A DNA stretch of 64,000 bases from an uncultured Roseicyclus sp. (lineage in GTDB: Bacteria; Pseudomonadota; Alphaproteobacteria; Rhodobacterales; Rhodobacteraceae), in contig NZ_CALAHQ010000094.1 of assembly GCF_937892565.1 (NCBI RefSeq), positions 62,001 through 126,000 on the forward strand, written 5' to 3'. The number at the start of each line of letters is the position of its first letter. Within the stretch, counting starts at the first letter, position 1. A model generated the notes under the pieces. That model saw only the letters and a program-made list of their open reading frames with translations, was not told where the DNA came from and made no database searches. Of the stretch, positions 33,396 to 43,122 are shown in pieces. A program made the position numbers and the translations under genes.

Positions 33396-34418
33396 CTAGC
33401 CGTTGCAGGGGCCCGTCGATTGCCCGACCATCAGACCCACATCCCACAATTCCTGCACCGCTGGGCGGCCCGGATGGCGGATCAGGTCGATGAGGATTTC
33501 CGCGCAACGCCCCCCCGCCGCACGGATCGAGGACCGCGTGGCCGTGAAGGCCGGACCGCCGATATCATTGTTGAGATAGCTCAATTCATCATCGTGGCAG
33601 ATGATCGAGATGTCGCGCCCCATCCGCAAGCCGCGTTCGGCCGCCGCGCGGCGGATACCGATGGCGATGATGACGGACGAGGCCAGAAATGCCGTGGGCG
33701 GCTCGGGCCCGTCGAGCATGCTGGATGCAGACAGATAGCCAAAGCTTTCGGTCATCGCCTCGCTGACCATCAGATGGGGCAGGGTGGGCACATGACGCGC
33801 CGCCATCGCCGCCTCGAAACCACGCCGGCGGCGGTGGGCGAAATCAAAGCTTTCCTGACCGTTCAGCAGGGCTATCCGCCGATGTCCCAGATCGAGCAGA
33901 AAATCGGTGGCCCGGCGAAATGCGCGCATGTTGGCGATGTCGAGCCAGCTGTAGTCCATGGCATCCCCCGTGCGCCCATGCACCAGAAAGGGCAGACCCA
34001 ATTCGGTCAACAGCCCGATGCGGGGGTCGTTTTCCTGTGGGGCTTGCACCATCACGCCGTCGACCGACCCATTGGCCGCCAATTGTCGAAACGCAGCCTC
34101 GGTTTCGGTCTCGGGCACCATGGACAAAAGCAGGTCATAACCCTCGCGGGCATAGACCTCGCCCGCGCCGATCAGGAAATCGGCAAAGATCGGGTTGACC
34201 ATCTCGGCCCGGCCCGTCAGCGGAATGACGTGACCGATGGTCATCGCCCGGCCCGTCGCCAGCCGGCGCGCGCGCGCGTTTGGCGCGTAATTCACCGCCT
34301 TGGCTGCGGCCATGACCCGGCTGCGGGTTTCCTCGCGCACCTCCGGGTAGCCGTTCAGCGCGCGGCTGACCGTTGTGGGGCTCAGGTTCAGCGACTCGGC
34401 CAGTTCCTTGAGATTCAT
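33396..34418 (-). CDS. LacI-family regulator of the agl/bgl sugar locus
   Basis: The 340-residue repressor has the LacI helix-turn-helix MNLKELAESLNLSPTTVSRAL and the hinge helix NARARRLATGRA. The periplasmic-binding-protein-like effector domain follows, with IGHVIPLTGRAEM, VHGRTGD, GHRRIALLNG and ISIICHDDELSY. The ATG at 34418 gives the canonical N-terminus. It is the first gene of the LacI-bgl-glk unit and diverges from aglE. It resembles AglR of rhizobia by location. Its likely operator is the palindrome AAAGCGCTTT at 34601-34610 in the aglE promoter. Confidence 0.92.
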   Translation of the reverse strand: MNLKELAESLNLSPTTVSRALNGYPEVREETRSRVMAAAKAVNYAPNARARRLATGRAMTIGHVIPLTGRAEMVNPIFADFLIGAGEVYAREGYDLLLSMVPETETEAAFRQLAANGSVDGVMVQAPQENDPRIGLLTELGLPFLVHGRTGDAMDYSWLDIANMRAFRRATDFLLDLGHRRIALLNGQESFDFAHRRRRGFEAAMAARHVPTLPHLMVSEAMTESFGYLSASSMLDGPEPPTAFLASSVIIAIGIRRAAAERGLRMGRDISIICHDDELSYLNNDIGGPAFTATRSSIRAAGGRCAEILIDLIRHPGRPAVQELWDVGLMVGQSTGPCNG

Positions 34419-34560
34419 TGGTAAAACACGTTCAAATCGGTTTGGATTTCTGCCCAAGGCTAGCCGTGCCAACAGGCAGTTGTCAAAGGCTCAAATGCCC
34501 GCACCCAAGGTTTTGGATGTAAATTCAGGCTTTATTTCATGGGTTTTCCTGAAAGACCGA

Positions 34561-34610
34561 TTGACAGGCACCGCCATTATCGAAACTATGACAGCAACCC
34601 AAAGCGCTTT
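34561..34610 (+). promoter_or_regulatory. aglE promoter with LacI-type operator
   Basis: A perfect -35 TTGACA at 34561-34566 has only a weak -10 (AACTAT at 34584-34589, 17-bp spacer). The palindrome AAAGCGCTTT at 34601-34610 is centred on CG, like LacI-family operators, and lies just downstream of the expected start site, where it would block elongation. A weak -10 would fit repression relief or activation. The assignment is by sequence only. Confidence 0.5.
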
Positions 34611-34680
34611 GAAAATCTTCGGTTGCCTTTGGGTAAAACTTGCGTTGGCCAATCCGCTGGCCGTTCCTTGGGAGGACGAG

Positions 34681-36039
34681 ATGAAACATTCCTTGATGAT
34701 CAGCGCCGCTGTCGTGGCGCTTGGGGCTGGCGGCGCGCTGGCCGACGGCCACATGCCCTTTGCCGAGGGTGAAGGTGCCTTCAACTGGGCCAGCTATGCC
34801 GAGTTTTCGGCCGCGGCCCCCGATCTGAGCGGTCAGACGCTGACCGTATCGGGCCCCTGGCTGTCGCCCGAGGCCGAACGCTTCGATATCTTGCTCAACT
34901 ATTTCGAAGCCGCGACCGGCGTGCAGGCAAGCTACACCGGCTCTGACAGCTTTGAGCAACAGATCGTCATCGATGTGGAGGCGGGCTCCGCCCCCAATAT
35001 CGCGGTGTTCCCGCAGCCCGGTCTGGCGGCGGTTCTGGCAGGCAAGGGTCAGCTGAGCGCGCTGGGGCCCGACATGGCCGCCTGGGTCACCGAAAACTAT
35101 GCCGCCGGATCGTCCTGGGTTGATCTTGGCACCTATGCCAATGCCGCGGGCCAGGATGAATTCTACGGCTTTTTCTTCAACGTGAACCTGAAATCGCTGG
35201 TCTGGTTCGTGCCCGAGAATTTCGAAGACGCAGGCTATGAGATCCCCACCACGATGGAAGAGCTGATCGCGCTGAGCGACCAGATCGTCGCCGATGGCGG
35301 CACGCCGTGGTGTATCGGTCTGGGATCGGGTGCGGCGACCGGCTGGCCGGCCACCGACTGGGTCGAAGACATCATGCTGCGCACGCAGACCCCCGATGTC
35401 TATGACGCCTGGACCACCAATGAAATGGCCTTCAACGACCCTCGCGTCGTGAACGCGATCGAACTGTTCGGGTCTTTTGCGCGCAATGACGCCTATGTTG
35501 CGGGCGGCGCGGGTGCTGTGGCCACGACCGATTTCCGGGACAGCCCCGCGGGTCTGTTTGCCTCGCCTCCGGGCTGCTACATGCACCGTCAGGCAAGCTT
35601 CATCCCCGCGTTTTTCCCCGAAGGCACGGTTGTCGGGCAAGATGCCGATTACTTCTACTTCCCGTCCTTCTCGGGTCAGGATCTGGGCAACCCGGTCCTG
35701 GGTGGCGGCACGTTGATGGCGGTGACCGATCCGTCTGATGCGGCGGCGGCCTTCATGGCCTTTCTTCAGTCACCCTTTGCCCATGAGATCATGATGGCAC
35801 AGGGTGGGTTCTTGACGCCCCATTCCGGCGTGAACCTTGCCGCCTACCCAAGCGCGGTCGAGGCTGGTCAGGGTGAGATCTTGCTCAACGCCACCACCTT
35901 CCGCTTCGATGGCTCCGATCTGATGCCGGGTGGCGTGGGTGCGGGCAGCTTCTGGACGGGTATGGTCGATTTCGTCGGCGGTGCCGATGCCAAGGCCGTG
36001 GCAGACACGATCCAGGCCAGCTGGGACGCGCTGAAGTAA
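34681..36039 (+). CDS. aglE: ABC transporter substrate-binding protein for alpha-glucosides
   Basis: The 452-residue periplasmic receptor starts with a signal peptide (MKHSLMISAAVVALGAGGALA). The mature part is a family 1 extracellular solute-binding protein with TLTVSGPWLSPEAERFDILL, the SAPNIAVFPQPGLAAVLA loop and GWPATDWVEDIML. Order and similarity to aglEFGAK of Sinorhizobium suggest sucrose, maltose or trehalose-like glucosides as ligands. The ATG at 34681 follows GGGAGG at 34670-34675. A strong hairpin lies between this gene and aglF and would lift the receptor above the membrane subunits. Confidence 0.92.
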   Translation: MKHSLMISAAVVALGAGGALADGHMPFAEGEGAFNWASYAEFSAAAPDLSGQTLTVSGPWLSPEAERFDILLNYFEAATGVQASYTGSDSFEQQIVIDVEAGSAPNIAVFPQPGLAAVLAGKGQLSALGPDMAAWVTENYAAGSSWVDLGTYANAAGQDEFYGFFFNVNLKSLVWFVPENFEDAGYEIPTTMEELIALSDQIVADGGTPWCIGLGSGAATGWPATDWVEDIMLRTQTPDVYDAWTTNEMAFNDPRVVNAIELFGSFARNDAYVAGGAGAVATTDFRDSPAGLFASPPGCYMHRQASFIPAFFPEGTVVGQDADYFYFPSFSGQDLGNPVLGGGTLMAVTDPSDAAAAFMAFLQSPFAHEIMMAQGGFLTPHSGVNLAAYPSAVEAGQGEILLNATTFRFDGSDLMPGGVGAGSFWTGMVDFVGGADAKAVADTIQASWDALK

Positions 36040-36065
36040 GCCGGGCCCAAGCCCATGGATGAAAA

Positions 36066-36093
36066 AGGATCCGGCCCCATGCGGGCCGGATCC
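36066..36093 (+). terminator. Intra-operon hairpin between aglE and aglF
   Basis: The arms GGATCCGGCCC and GGGCCGGATCC form an 11-bp perfect stem around a 4-nt loop. It lies about 27 nt past the aglE stop and is followed by CTTGTG rather than a clean T-run. It probably acts as a partial terminator or 3'-end stabiliser of the aglE message, as is common after binding-protein genes. Confidence 0.65.
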
Positions 36094-36167
36094 CTTGTGT
36101 CGGGTGACAATGGGGGCGGGTCCCGGCCCCCTGATGTCAGCCATCTGGCTTTTCTGGGAGAGGCATC

Positions 36168-37169
36168 ATGAACCCGGTTTGGCAGGGCGTGATCACCATT
36201 TTCATCGGTGTGGGGGGCTGCATCGGGTATTTCTACCTGTCCAACCAGCTTCTTGACCGGGTGCTGTTTCCGGCGCGCGGGCCCAGGATCGGGCGCAACA
36301 TCACACGCGCCAATGCCGTCCGGCCGTGGCTGTTCTTGCTGCCTGCGATCTTGGCGCTGGGTCTGTATCTTGCCTATCCGGTGGTGGAAACGCTGCGGCT
36401 GTCGCTGATGGACCGCAACACCGGCGATGTCTTTGTGGGCGCCGACAATTATGCCCGCATGCTCAACGATCCCAAATTCTGGGAGGCGCTTGGCAACAAT
36501 ATGCTGTGGCTGCTGGTCGTGCCCGCCGCATCGACCGCTTTTGGGCTGTTGGCCGCCCAGCTCACCGACCGGATCGGCTGGGGCAACATCGCCAAATCCC
36601 TGATTTTCATGCCGATGGCGATTTCCTTTGTGGGCGCGGCCGTGATCTTCAAGCTGGTCTATGACGCCCGCCCCGAGGATGTGGCCCAGATCGGGGTGCT
36701 CAATGCGATCTATCTGCAACTGGGGGGGGCGGCGCCGGTCACATGGCTGACGGTGCCGCATTGGAACAACCTGTTCTTGATGGCGGTCTTGATCTGGATC
36801 CAGACGGGCTTTGCCATGGTGATCTTGTCGGCCGCGCTGCGCGGCATCCCCGAGGAAACCATCGAAGCGGCCATTGTCGATGGCGCCAACCCGTTCCAGA
36901 TCTTTTTCAAGATCAAGGTGCCCCAGATCACCGGCACCATCATCGTGGTCTGGACCACCATCACCATCGTCGTGCTCAAGGTGTTCGACATCGTCTTTGC
37001 CATGACCAACGGTCAGTGGGAAACGCAGGTGCTGGCCAATTTCATGTATGACAAGATGTTCCGCGCCAATGACTGGGGCATGGGATCGGCGGCGGCCATG
37101 GTGATCATGCTGCTGGTGATGCCGATCCTTGTGTGGAACGTGTGGACCGCCCGCAAGGAGATGCGCTGA
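36168..37169 (+). CDS. aglF: ABC sugar transporter permease AglF
   Basis: The 333-residue inner-membrane permease has six to seven hydrophobic segments. It carries the MalF-type EAA loop EETIEAAIVDGANPFQIFFKI, cited as EETIEAAIVDGANPFQ, which contacts the ATPase. LFLLPAILALGLYLAYPVVET near the N-terminus and the PRIGRNITRANAVRP linker are typical of AglF. It pairs with AglG to form the channel of the aglEFGK importer. GGGAGAGG at 36155-36162 supports the ATG at 36168. Confidence 0.93.
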   Translation: MNPVWQGVITIFIGVGGCIGYFYLSNQLLDRVLFPARGPRIGRNITRANAVRPWLFLLPAILALGLYLAYPVVETLRLSLMDRNTGDVFVGADNYARMLNDPKFWEALGNNMLWLLVVPAASTAFGLLAAQLTDRIGWGNIAKSLIFMPMAISFVGAAVIFKLVYDARPEDVAQIGVLNAIYLQLGGAAPVTWLTVPHWNNLFLMAVLIWIQTGFAMVILSAALRGIPEETIEAAIVDGANPFQIFFKIKVPQITGTIIVVWTTITIVVLKVFDIVFAMTNGQWETQVLANFMYDKMFRANDWGMGSAAAMVIMLLVMPILVWNVWTARKEMR

Positions 37170-37199
37170 TGATCCGCCCCGCCGGGAAAGACCGCCATC

Positions 37200-38375
37200 A
37201 TGAGTAGCATCGCGGGCAAGAAATCGGCCCTGACATGGGCGGTGCATCTGTCGGTTGCGGCCCTTGTGTTGCTGTGGGTCTTTCCCACGCTGGGGTTGTT
37301 GGTGTCGTCCTTTCGCACCACCGACCAGATCCGCACATCGGGCTGGTGGGTGTCGCTGTTTCCGGCGGTGCAAAACGAGGTGTTCCGCACCGCTGATCCG
37401 GGCGCCGTCAGGATCGAACGCGATGGCCTCTTCATGGTCGAGGGCAATCTGTATGTTGTGGCCGGCCGGGCCGAGACCGCCGATGATGTGCGCGCGGAGA
37501 TCAGCGCCTGGGGCGTGTCTTCGCGCGAGATTGCGGCTTTCGTGCCGGGCCAGACCGCCGATCTGGGCGAGGGTGAGACGCTCCGCGTTGCGGCGAATGG
37601 CGATTACGTCTGGGCCGGAACCGATGATCAGATCAGCGGGCGTGGCCAGCGTATCTTTGTGACCGCCGCCAGCCCGCCCGAGTTCACGCTGGCCAATTAT
37701 CAGGGCGTGCTGTTTGACCCGCGCAACCGCGAGGGCATGGGCAAGGCGTTTTTCAACACGCTGACCGTCACCATTCCGGCCACGATCATTCCGATCCTGA
37801 TCGCAGCCTTTGCCGCCTATGCGCTGGCATGGATGGAATTTCCGGGCCGCGCGCTGTTGGTGGCGGCGGTCGTGGCCTTGCTGGTCGTGCCGTTGCAACT
37901 GGCGCTGATCCCGCTGTTGACGCTGCACAACCAGATCGGGATCGGAAAGGGGTATCTGGGCGTCTGGCTTGCCCATACGGGCTTTGGCCTGCCGCTGGCG
38001 ATCTATCTGTTGCGCAATTACATGATCGGCCTGCCGCGAGAGATCATCGAATGCGCCAAGATCGACGGCGCGACCGATTTCCAGATCTTCACCAGGATCG
38101 TCTTGCCCTTGAGCTTTCCGGCACTGGCAAGCTTTGCCATCTTTCAGTTCCTGTGGACATGGAACGACCTTTTGGTCGCCATGGTGTTCTTGATCGACAG
38201 TTCGGGCCAGACCACCGTCATGACGCGCCAGATCGTCGAATTGATGGGCACGCGCGGGGGCGATTGGGAAATCCTTGCCACCTCGGCCTTTGTGTCGATC
38301 GCTGTGCCGCTGATCGTTTTCTTTACCATGCAACGCTACCTGGTCCGGGGCCTGTTGGCCGGATCGGTGAAATAG
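37200..38375 (+). CDS. aglG: ABC sugar transporter permease AglG with large periplasmic insertion
   Basis: The 391-residue permease has the MalG-type EAA loop PREIIECAKIDGATDFQIF and about six membrane segments. Between the first and second segments (about residues 50-165) lies a hydrophilic insert with AVRIERDGLFMVEGN and TLRVAANGDYVWAG, predicted periplasmic. It makes the protein about 100 residues longer than MalG. Such an insert is a feature of the AglG group and may touch the binding protein. The gene follows aglF by 30 bp and precedes the alpha-glucosidase by 14 bp. Confidence 0.93.
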   Translation: MSSIAGKKSALTWAVHLSVAALVLLWVFPTLGLLVSSFRTTDQIRTSGWWVSLFPAVQNEVFRTADPGAVRIERDGLFMVEGNLYVVAGRAETADDVRAEISAWGVSSREIAAFVPGQTADLGEGETLRVAANGDYVWAGTDDQISGRGQRIFVTAASPPEFTLANYQGVLFDPRNREGMGKAFFNTLTVTIPATIIPILIAAFAAYALAWMEFPGRALLVAAVVALLVVPLQLALIPLLTLHNQIGIGKGYLGVWLAHTGFGLPLAIYLLRNYMIGLPREIIECAKIDGATDFQIFTRIVLPLSFPALASFAIFQFLWTWNDLLVAMVFLIDSSGQTTVMTRQIVELMGTRGGDWEILATSAFVSIAVPLIVFFTMQRYLVRGLLAGSVK

Positions 38376-38389
38376 GAAAGCCATCCCAG

Positions 38390-40063
38390 ATGACCGTGAT
38401 CCAGGATATCAAGCGCGACACAATCATCGGCCCGGACCGCGATTGGTGGCGCGGCGCCGTGATCTATCAGATCTATCCGCGCAGCTTTCAAGACAGCAAT
38501 GGCGACGGGATCGGCGATCTGGGCGGCATCATCGCGCGGCTCGATCATGTCGCCAGCCTGGGCGTCGATGCGATCTGGATTTCGCCCTTTTTCCGCTCGC
38601 CGATGCTGGATTTCGGCTATGACGTCAGTGATTACTGTGACGTCGATCCGATGTTCGGGCGTCTGGCTGATTTCGACGCGCTGATTGCACGCGCCCATGA
38701 TCTTGGGATCAAGGTGCTGATCGATCTGGTGCTGAGCCATACCTCCAGCCAGCACCCGTGGTTTCAAGACAGCCAGACAGGCCGCAACAGCGCCAAGGCC
38801 GATTGGTATGTCTGGGCCGATGCCAAGCCCGATGGCAGCCCGCCCAACAACTGGCTGTCGATCTTTGGCGGCCCGGCCTGGGAATGGTCGGGCGACCGGA
38901 TGCAGTATTACCTGCACAATTTCCTGAAAGAACAACCCGACCTGAACCTGCACAATGGTGATGTGCAAGATGCGCTTTTGGCTGTGGCGCGCTTTTGGCT
39001 TGATCGCGGCGTCGACGGGTTTCGTCTTGATACGATCAATTTCTATTTCCACGACAGGCTGTTGCGCGACAATCCCGCGCTGCCGCCCGAAGCGCGCAAT
39101 GCCACCATCGCGCCCGCGGTCAACCCCTACAACTGGCAAGACCATCTCCATGACAAGAACCAGCCCGAAAATCTGGCGTTCTTGCGCCGTCTGCGCGCGG
39201 TGATGGATGACTACACCGCCACCGCCGCGGTGGGCGAGGTGGGCGACGCCCAGCGCGGGATGGAGATACAGGCGCAATACACCTCGGGCGGGGACAAGGT
39301 GCATATGTGCTATTCCTTTGATTTCCTGTCGGGCGTCACCCCCAGCGCCGCGTCGATGGCGGCGGTGCTGGCCGCCCATGACCGTCAGTCGCGCGATGGC
39401 TGGGCGTGCTGGGCGTTTTCCAACCATGACGTGGTGCGCCATGCCAGCCGCTGGGCGCTTGATGACCGCGGCTTGCGGCTTTTTGCGGCGCTGCTCTTGT
39501 CGTTGCGCGGATCGATCTGTCTTTATCAGGGCGAAGAGCTTGGCTTGCCCGAGGCCGATGTTGGGTTCGAAGATCTGCAAGACCCTTATGGCATCCGCTT
39601 CTGGCCCAAGTTCAAGGGGCGCGATGGCTGCCGCACACCCATGCCATGGGTCAGCGACAACCATTTTGGCGGGTTTTCCGATGCCGCGCCTTGGCTGCCC
39701 ATGGCGCCGGCCCATCGGGCGCTCTCGGTTGCAAGCCAAAGCGACGATCCCCAAAGCCTGCTGGCATTCTACCGCAAGATGATCGCCTATCGTCAGGCCC
39801 GCCCGGCCCTGATCAAGGGTGATCTGTCGGCGCTCTCGGGCGAGGGCGGTGTTTTGTCTTTTGTCCGGCATCAGGGCGAGACGCGGGTGTTTTGCGCCTT
39901 CAACCTGACCGATATGCCCTGTGACCTGCGCTTGCCGGCGGGGCGCTGGCAGCATGATGAAGCGGCGCCGTTCGGCCCGCCCGATGAAATGGCGACAGGA
40001 CAGATCACCTTGGCCGCCCATCAGGCCTGGTTTGCCATCGATCATGCCGCGCCTTCGGCGTAA
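38390..40063 (+). CDS. aglA: Alpha-glucosidase, glycoside hydrolase family 13
   Basis: The 557-residue cytoplasmic enzyme hydrolyses imported alpha-glucosides. It starts the GH13 barrel with WWRGAVIYQIYPRSFQDSNG. The nucleophile Asp is in GVDGFRLDTINF (about residue 213), the acid/base Glu in AAVGEVGD (about 282) and the transition-state Asp in FSNHDVVRHA (about 345). The GH13_23/oligo-1,6-glucosidase-like QGEELGLPEADV and RTPMPW signatures are present. No signal peptide is seen. The start at 38390 (MTVIQDIKRDTIIG) is the first ATG after aglG. The gene order is that of rhizobial aglEFGAK. Confidence 0.94.
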   Translation: MTVIQDIKRDTIIGPDRDWWRGAVIYQIYPRSFQDSNGDGIGDLGGIIARLDHVASLGVDAIWISPFFRSPMLDFGYDVSDYCDVDPMFGRLADFDALIARAHDLGIKVLIDLVLSHTSSQHPWFQDSQTGRNSAKADWYVWADAKPDGSPPNNWLSIFGGPAWEWSGDRMQYYLHNFLKEQPDLNLHNGDVQDALLAVARFWLDRGVDGFRLDTINFYFHDRLLRDNPALPPEARNATIAPAVNPYNWQDHLHDKNQPENLAFLRRLRAVMDDYTATAAVGEVGDAQRGMEIQAQYTSGGDKVHMCYSFDFLSGVTPSAASMAAVLAAHDRQSRDGWACWAFSNHDVVRHASRWALDDRGLRLFAALLLSLRGSICLYQGEELGLPEADVGFEDLQDPYGIRFWPKFKGRDGCRTPMPWVSDNHFGGFSDAAPWLPMAPAHRALSVASQSDDPQSLLAFYRKMIAYRQARPALIKGDLSALSGEGGVLSFVRHQGETRVFCAFNLTDMPCDLRLPAGRWQHDEAAPFGPPDEMATGQITLAAHQAWFAIDHAAPSA

Positions 40064-40086
40064 CGCACACAGAAGGGGGGATTTGC

Positions 40087-41220
40087 ATGGCCGATCTGAA
40101 ACTGACCCAAGTCGAAAAAACCTATGGTGGCAGCGTCAAGGTGCTGGGCAACATCGATCTTGAAATCAAGACGGGTGAACTGATCGTTTTCGTCGGCCCC
40201 TCGGGCTGCGGGAAATCCACGCTTTTGCGGATGATCGCGGGGCTCGAGAAGATTTCGGGCGGCACGCTTGAGATCGACGGCCAAATGGTCAACGACATGC
40301 CCCCCAGCCAGCGTGGCATTGCCATGGTGTTTCAATCCTATGCGCTCTACCCGCATATGACGGTGTACGACAACATGGCGTTTTCGCTCAAGATCGCGGG
40401 GCTCAGCCGCGCTGCGATCGACCAAAAGGTACGCGCCGCCGCCGACAAGCTTCAATTGACCAGCTTGCTCGACCGCCTGCCCAAGGCACTGTCGGGGGGG
40501 CAACGCCAGCGGGTTGCCATCGGGCGATCCATCGTGCGCGATCCCAAGGTCTATCTGTTCGACGAACCCCTGTCCAATCTGGATGCCGCGCTGCGGGTGG
40601 CCACCCGGATCGAGATCGCGCAGCTCAAGGAACAGATGCCCGACAGCACGATGATCTATGTCACCCATGATCAGGTCGAGGCGATGACGCTGGCCAGCCG
40701 CATCGTGGTGCTGGCGGGCGGCGGCATCGCACAGGTCGGCACGCCGCTTGAGCTGTATGAGCGGCCCAATTCCACCTTTGTCGCTCAGTTCATCGGCAGC
40801 CCGGCGATGAACCTGATGTCCGGGCGCATCACGGCCACGGGCGAAGTGACCACGCTGCAACTGGCTCAGGGGGCGGGGGAAATCATCTCCGGCTATCCCT
40901 CGCGCCCTGATGATCTGGGTGCAGAGGTTCAGGTGGGCATCCGTCCGGAGGACATGATCGAAACCGATGCGGCCAGCTTTGCCTTTCAGGGCCGGGTCGA
41001 GATCGTCGAGGCGCTTGGCGAGGTGACGCTGCTCTATTTCCCGAAATCCGCCAGCGCGCCCAATGGCGTGGTTGGCAAGCTGCAAGGCATCCATTCCGGT
41101 CTGCGCGGCACCACCGTGCGGCTTGGCGCGGCACCCGACAAGGTGCATGTGTTTCGCAACGGCGTTTCGCTCCATCACCGCGACCAGCCGGTGTTCATGC
41201 CCGGTGTCCAGCCACATTGA
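40087..41220 (+). CDS. aglK: ABC sugar transporter ATP-binding protein AglK (MalK/UgpC type)
   Basis: The 377-residue ATPase has Walker A GPSGCGKSTLLRM at about residues 38-50, the Q-loop FQSYALYPHM, the ABC signature LSGGQRQRVAIGRSI, Walker B VYLFDEPLSNLDA and the switch His in VTHDQVEAM. The C-terminal OB-fold (TOBE) regulatory domain, with VGIRPEDMIE, is complete. It powers AglEFG. It is the last transport gene. edd follows after an 87-bp gap that holds its own operator. Confidence 0.95.
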   Translation: MADLKLTQVEKTYGGSVKVLGNIDLEIKTGELIVFVGPSGCGKSTLLRMIAGLEKISGGTLEIDGQMVNDMPPSQRGIAMVFQSYALYPHMTVYDNMAFSLKIAGLSRAAIDQKVRAAADKLQLTSLLDRLPKALSGGQRQRVAIGRSIVRDPKVYLFDEPLSNLDAALRVATRIEIAQLKEQMPDSTMIYVTHDQVEAMTLASRIVVLAGGGIAQVGTPLELYERPNSTFVAQFIGSPAMNLMSGRITATGEVTTLQLAQGAGEIISGYPSRPDDLGAEVQVGIRPEDMIETDAASFAFQGRVEIVEALGEVTLLYFPKSASAPNGVVGKLQGIHSGLRGTTVRLGAAPDKVHVFRNGVSLHHRDQPVFMPGVQPH

Positions 41221-41253
41221 TGCAGGTCGCACTGATGCGGGCCGCTCTGGTCT

Positions 41254-41267
41254 TGTTAGCGCTAACA
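41254..41267. promoter_or_regulatory. LacI-type operator TGTTAGCGCTAACA upstream of edd
   Basis: This 14-bp perfect palindrome lies 41 bp before the edd start codon, in the aglK-edd gap. The same sequence, extended to 16 bp, occurs in front of zwf at 54734-54749. The CG-centred form is typical of LacI/GalR-family operators. It implies a common repressor for the Entner-Doudoroff genes, different from the one at AAAGCGCTTT. Confidence 0.7.
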
Positions 41268-41307
41268 TGCTAGGGCAGATCCGACTCATGGTCAGGGGAG
41301 GGTCGAC

Positions 41308-43113
41308 ATGACGCTGGATGGTCGCATCGCCGCAGTTACAGACAGGATCGTGGCACGCTCGGCTGCCACACGCGGCCCCTATCTAGACCGGATGCGCCGC
41401 CTGGCCGAGGACGGACCGCGCCGCGCGCATCTGTCTTGTGGCAATCAGGCCCATGCCTATGCCGCAATGGGCGCCGACAAGGATGCGCTGGTGGCCGCGC
41501 GCGCACCCAATATCGGGATCGTGACGGCCTATAACGACATGCTGTCGGCCCATCAGCCGTTTCAAAGCTACCCCGACCAGATCAAGGCCGCCGCGCGCCG
41601 GGTGGGCGCCACCGCTCAGGTCGCAGGCGGCGTTCCTGCCATGTGCGATGGCGTCACCCAAGGTCAGGTGGGGATGGAATTGTCGCTGTTTTCACGCGAC
41701 GTGATCGCCTTGGCCACAGGCGTGTCGCTGTCGCACAACACCTTTGATGCGGTGCTGTATTTGGGTGTGTGCGACAAGATCGTGCCGGGGTTGGTGATGG
41801 CGGCGGCAACATTTGGCTATTTGCCGGGTCTGTTCGTGCCGGCGGGGCCGATGGTGTCGGGCCTGCCCAATGATGAGAAATCCAAGGTCCGCCAGCAATT
41901 CGCCACCGGTGCCGTGGGGCGCGACGTGCTGATGAAGGCCGAGATGGACAGCTATCACGGGCCGGGCACCTGCACCTTTTACGGCACCGCCAATTCCAAC
42001 CAGATGTTGATGGAATTCATGGGGTTGCATTTGCCCGGTGCCAGTTTTGTCAACCCCGGCACGCCGCTGCGCGCGGCCTTGACAGATGCCGCGACCGCGC
42101 GGGCCGCCGCGATCACCGCGCTTGGCAATGCCTATACGCCCGTGTGCGATATCTTGGATGAAAAGACCTTTGTGAACGGCATTGTCGGGCTGATGGCCAC
42201 GGGCGGGTCGACCAATCTGGTGATCCATCTGGTGGCCATGGCGCGCGCGGCTGGCGTGATCATCGAGCCCAGCGATTTCGCCGATCTGTCGGCCGCAACG
42301 CCCCTGATGGCGCGGGTCTATCCCAATGGTCTGGCCGATGTGAACCATTTCCACGCGGCGGGGGGGCTGGCCTATCTGATTGGTCAATTGCTTGATGCGG
42401 GGCTGTTGCATCCCGACACGAGGACCGTCGTGGGTCACGGCTTGGCGCAGTATGCGCAAGAACCCAAGCTGGACGCGGATCGCCTGACATGGGTGGCCGG
42501 GCCGGACGCCAGCCTGAATGACAAGATCTTGCGCCCTGCGCGTGACCCTTTCCAGCCACAGGGCGGATTGGTGGAACTGGTGGGCAATCTGGGCCGCGCG
42601 GTGATGAAAGTCTCGGCCGTCGATCCCGCCCGCCATGTGATCGAGGCGCCCGCCGCCATTTTTGACAGCCAGTCGGCGGTCAAGTCCGCCTTTCAACGCG
42701 GCGATCTGAACCGCGATGTGGTGGTTGTGGTCCGCTTTCAGGGCCCGCGCGCCAATGGCATGCCCGAATTGCACGCGCTGACCCCGCTTTTGTCCGTGCT
42801 GCAAGATCGCGGTCACAAGGTGGCGCTGGTCACCGATGGCCGCATGTCAGGGGCAAGCGGCAAGGTGCCGTCGGCCATCCATCTTGCCCCCGAAGCGCTG
42901 GATGGCGGGCTGATCGGCAAGCTTTTGGATGGCGACATGATCCGCGTCGATGCCCATCTCGGGCGGCTTGAGGTTCTGACCCAGGGTGTGGACGACCGCG
43001 CGCCTGCCCAGCCCGATCTGTCGGCCAACAGCCACGGCGTGGGCCGCGAATTGTTCGAGATCTTCCGCCAGAATGCTGGCCCCGCCACGATGGGCGCGGG
43101 CGTTGTGGTCTAA
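41308..43113 (+). CDS. edd: Phosphogluconate dehydratase
   Basis: Edd converts 6-phosphogluconate to 2-keto-3-deoxy-6-phosphogluconate, the first committed step of the Entner-Doudoroff path. The 601-residue protein belongs to the IlvD/Edd family. Cluster-ligand Cys occur in VPAMCDGVTQGQ, YLGVCDKIVPG and PVCDILDEKTF, which would hold a 4Fe-4S cluster. GLMATGGSTNLVIHL and VTDGRMSGASGKVPSAIH are substrate and Mg sites. The gene has its own operator and precedes eda. The path suits an organism lacking phosphofructokinase, as most Rhodobacterales do for glucose use. Confidence 0.96.
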   Translation: MTLDGRIAAVTDRIVARSAATRGPYLDRMRRLAEDGPRRAHLSCGNQAHAYAAMGADKDALVAARAPNIGIVTAYNDMLSAHQPFQSYPDQIKAAARRVGATAQVAGGVPAMCDGVTQGQVGMELSLFSRDVIALATGVSLSHNTFDAVLYLGVCDKIVPGLVMAAATFGYLPGLFVPAGPMVSGLPNDEKSKVRQQFATGAVGRDVLMKAEMDSYHGPGTCTFYGTANSNQMLMEFMGLHLPGASFVNPGTPLRAALTDAATARAAAITALGNAYTPVCDILDEKTFVNGIVGLMATGGSTNLVIHLVAMARAAGVIIEPSDFADLSAATPLMARVYPNGLADVNHFHAAGGLAYLIGQLLDAGLLHPDTRTVVGHGLAQYAQEPKLDADRLTWVAGPDASLNDKILRPARDPFQPQGGLVELVGNLGRAVMKVSAVDPARHVIEAPAAIFDSQSAVKSAFQRGDLNRDVVVVVRFQGPRANGMPELHALTPLLSVLQDRGHKVALVTDGRMSGASGKVPSAIHLAPEALDGGLIGKLLDGDMIRVDAHLGRLEVLTQGVDDRAPAQPDLSANSHGVGRELFEIFRQNAGPATMGAGVVV

Positions 43114-43122
43114 CCGCTTGTG

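Noticed and set aside
35868..38384. Long antisense frame over aglE-aglG
   Set aside because: His-, Gln- and Arg-rich composition without motifs is the usual GC shadow of a membrane-protein gene.
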